This document shows positions 24,020-25,843 of a DNA stretch of 25,843 nucleotides, piece by piece. The notes under the pieces were generated by a model, which was not told the origin of the DNA, did not search any database, and worked only from the letters and a program-made list of their open reading frames with translations. The stretch lies in assembly GCA_002720055.1 (NCBI GenBank), contig PBGH01000016.1:23778-49620 (forward strand). The letters are read 5' to 3'. Source of the stretch: Methanobacteriota archaeon (lineage in GTDB: Archaea > Thermoplasmatota > Poseidoniia > Poseidoniales > Thalassarchaeaceae). The translations under genes were made by a program, and so were the position numbers. The number at the start of each line of letters is the position of its first letter. Position 1 is the first letter of the stretch.

Positions 24020-25843
24020 ATGGATAGGGGCCGAAACGCCAGCCGGCTAATTGTTGCGATCCTCATATTGAGCTCGCTCTCGATGTCCACAGTCGCCAAT
24101 GATGCCGGCTCTGGATCAGATGCTGGCAGCTCAACCAGTACAGCGACACCATTGCCCACCTCCAATGCCACATACTACGGGAACCTCTCATCCACAGACA
24201 CCGAGGATTTCTTCTCGATATCCGTTCCTAATGGCTCAGCCATGACTGTGGGCCTGACATCCCCATCATCAGCCGACTTCGACCCCTATGTGTACGACTC
24301 TTCCGGCACACTAATCGACTACAGCTATACCACCCAGTCGTACGAGGAGGCTTCAACAAACGGTACCTCTGTGGGAGGTACCACTGTGTACATAGAAATC
24401 AGACTGTACTCTGGATCGGGGCAATACACGATGCAGGTCTGGATATTCCCAGACCAGTCACCACAGCAGAATGACGCGAACTCTGGAGGGGACGCAGGAC
24501 TCTCTGCTTCCTCCTCATTGGCTCTTAACTCCTCGAATCAGACACTGAATGGGTGGATCTCAGACTCGTTCGACACTTACGACTGGTACAACATCACGGT
24601 CCCTACTGGAAACGGGGTTTTCGTGACAATGAGCTTCCCCAATGCCACTGGTAGCTCTCAGCTCTCCCTAATCGAGTCTACTGCCACTTACTACATCAAC
24701 TACGACTACACTGCCCCATTCGAGGTAACCAGCAACGGTACAAACGTCGGAGGCGGACACGTCTACATCAGGGTGTACTCCGGAAGTGACGAGGGCAACT
24801 ACTCGTTGAACATCAGCTTCTTCTCCATCTCGGGGCAACCAGGATCGAACCAGGACGACGCCCGATCAGGTAGCGATGCGGGAAACACGCTCAGCAACGC
24901 CCTCCAGATAAATATGACAGGGAACACCACAACCATACCGGGGTGGGTCGATGAAACATGGGATGACTATGACTTCTACTCTATCGCGGTTCCTTCCAAC
25001 TGGACAACATGGGCATCAATGTCGTGGAACAACTCCTCCGCGGACCTGGACCTAGTCCTCTATGACTCCAATCAGAGTACCTTAGACTCTTCATGGAGTT
25101 CGAACCCGGAGTCAGTATCCGGGAACTCCTCAGCCATAGGTGGGACCACGGTCTACTACAGGGTCAGCGCTTGGAGTGGGACGGATGTGTCCTACAACCT
25201 GACCATAGGGATGGGCAACCTTTCTGACAGCCCCGCCTATAACCAGAATGACGCCAACTCGGGCGGGGATGTGGGAAATGACATAGCCTCCTCGTTCGCA
25301 CTTCCCATTGACAATGGCTCCTACGGGGGTTGGATATCAGACTCCATGGACTCGAACGACTTCTTCTCCGTACAGGTCCCATCTGGCTACGCAATTCAAG
25401 CCAATCTATCATGGAACAACTCTGCCAACGACTTCGATCTTTACCTATACGATCAGGGTCAGTCACAAATCGATTCCAGTTTCAATGACAACCCAGAGAG
25501 CGTCCAGAGCGGGGCGACTAACGTCAGTGGCACCACTGTCTACATCCAGGTCGAATCCTACCAGTCCTGGTGGGGTTCGGGCGGGGGCGAAGGAAACTAC
25601 ACCTTGGACATCCTATTCTTGAACCAGTCATCGGTTCCAGCTTTGAACCAGAATGATGCTTACTCCGGCGGGGATGCAGGCAACAACTCTTCCTCAGCCA
25701 CCCCGCTATACAATGCTAGCACGGGATACTCAATGTGGCCGGGATACGTGGATAGCGGATCGGACACTTACGACTACTACCAAGTATACATCCCAGCAGA
25801 CCACGGAATATCCGCCGAGCTGTCTCCCGGATATGGGAACTCG
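24020..25843 (+). CDS. Secreted PPC-like repeat protein (3' truncated by window edge)
   Basis: The frame is open from the ATG at 24020 to the last base (608 codons, no stop). A signal peptide (RLIVAILILSSLSMSTVA) is followed by tandem domains of about 125-135 residues. Each opens with a version of QNDANSGGDAG, continues to GWISDSxDTYDWY and a V-P-x-G strand, then DLDLxLYD and a closing GTTVYIxV strand, which is the pattern of bacterial pre-peptidase C-terminal (PPC) domains. Asp, Asn, Ser and Thr are abundant and many N-x-S/T sequons suggest N-glycosylation. No enzymatic domain is visible yet; one may lie past the window. It could be a cell-surface or protease-associated protein. Confidence 0.87.
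   Translation, partial: MDRGRNASRLIVAILILSSLSMSTVANDAGSGSDAGSSTSTATPLPTSNATYYGNLSSTDTEDFFSISVPNGSAMTVGLTSPSSADFDPYVYDSSGTLIDYSYTTQSYEEASTNGTSVGGTTVYIEIRLYSGSGQYTMQVWIFPDQSPQQNDANSGGDAGLSASSSLALNSSNQTLNGWISDSFDTYDWYNITVPTGNGVFVTMSFPNATGSSQLSLIESTATYYINYDYTAPFEVTSNGTNVGGGHVYIRVYSGSDEGNYSLNISFFSISGQPGSNQDDARSGSDAGNTLSNALQINMTGNTTTIPGWVDETWDDYDFYSIAVPSNWTTWASMSWNNSSADLDLVLYDSNQSTLDSSWSSNPESVSGNSSAIGGTTVYYRVSAWSGTDVSYNLTIGMGNLSDSPAYNQNDANSGGDVGNDIASSFALPIDNGSYGGWISDSMDSNDFFSVQVPSGYAIQANLSWNNSANDFDLYLYDQGQSQIDSSFNDNPESVQSGATNVSGTTVYIQVESYQSWWGSGGGEGNYTLDILFLNQSSVPALNQNDAYSGGDAGNNSSSATPLYNASTGYSMWPGYVDSGSDTYDYYQVYIPADHGISAELSPGYGNS
24098..25843 (+). repeat. Tandem PPC-like protein repeats, five copies begun
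   Basis: The conserved N-D-A-x-S-G-x-D-x-G openings start at 24098, 24470, 24854, 25247 and 25652. The periods are 372, 384, 393 and 405 bases (124, 128, 131 and 135 residues), all in frame. The copies are diverged in DNA sequence, so they are seen mainly at protein level. The fifth is cut by the window end. Confidence 0.82.

Noticed and set aside
25164..25622. Plus- and minus-strand frames of about 100 codons
   Set aside because: They are out of frame with the PPC-like repeat protein, which is open from 24020 to the end.
24098..25843. CRISPR-like or DNA-level tandem repeats
   Set aside because: The repeats are diverged protein domains of 372-405 bases, not short identical repeats with spacers.

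Overview
The window looks like a chromosomal segment of a euryarchaeon-type archaeon. The likeliest candidate is a marine Thermoplasmatota lineage such as Marine Group II (Poseidoniales); that lineage is an inference from style and no marker tree was run. The archaeal assignment is well supported. It rests on aEF-1 beta preceded by its archaeal Zn-ribbon partner, an archaeal-type asparaginyl-tRNA synthetase, an archaeal RNase P RNA, TATA-like boxes about 25 nt before start codons (suggesting leaderless mRNAs), and GGTGA-type ribosome binding sites inside operons. Aerobic acyl-CoA catabolism (an acyl-CoA dehydrogenase and a 3-hydroxyacyl-CoA dehydrogenase) and very large secreted proteases and repeat proteins fit a protein- and lipid-degrading marine heterotroph.

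Layout. Bases 1-3393 hold translation and RNA-modification genes: the C-terminal part of truD (+), then aEF-1 beta and a Zn-ribbon gene (-), a small cupin (+), the rRNA 2'-O-methyltransferase rlmE (-) and a GalE-like sugar-nucleotide epimerase (-). Bases 3520-6879 encode a large two-domain MMPL/RND exporter (+). Its 3' end meets the 3' end of the RNase P RNA gene (-, about 6881-7183). Then come rpiA, tRNA-Lys(CTT), and a tight + strand run of asnS, a small Cys-Cys membrane protein and an isovaleryl-CoA-dehydrogenase-like enzyme.

Bases 11140-16861 are a visibly AT-richer block of six minus-strand genes of unknown function. Reading 5'->3' on the minus strand they are A1 (about 12 TM segments), B1 (single TM with an ectodomain), C (exported, CARDB/NEW3-like, C-terminal TM), A2, B2 and D (small, soluble-looking). 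A1/A2 and B1/B2 are paralogues, and both A-B junctions have an identical 8-nt stop-to-start spacing, so the A-B pair was probably duplicated as a unit. This is the strongest candidate in the window for an undescribed system. It begins beside tRNA-Gln(TTG).

Bases 17060-25843 (+) hold a 1995-residue membrane-anchored subtilisin-like protease whose promoter region contains a perfect inverted repeat, a 3-hydroxyacyl-CoA dehydrogenase, and the start of a secreted protein built from about 125-135-residue PPC-like repeats that runs off the end of the window.

Apart from the RNase P locus, no stretch longer than 300 bases lacks a gene. No CRISPR array, insertion sequence or replication origin was seen.
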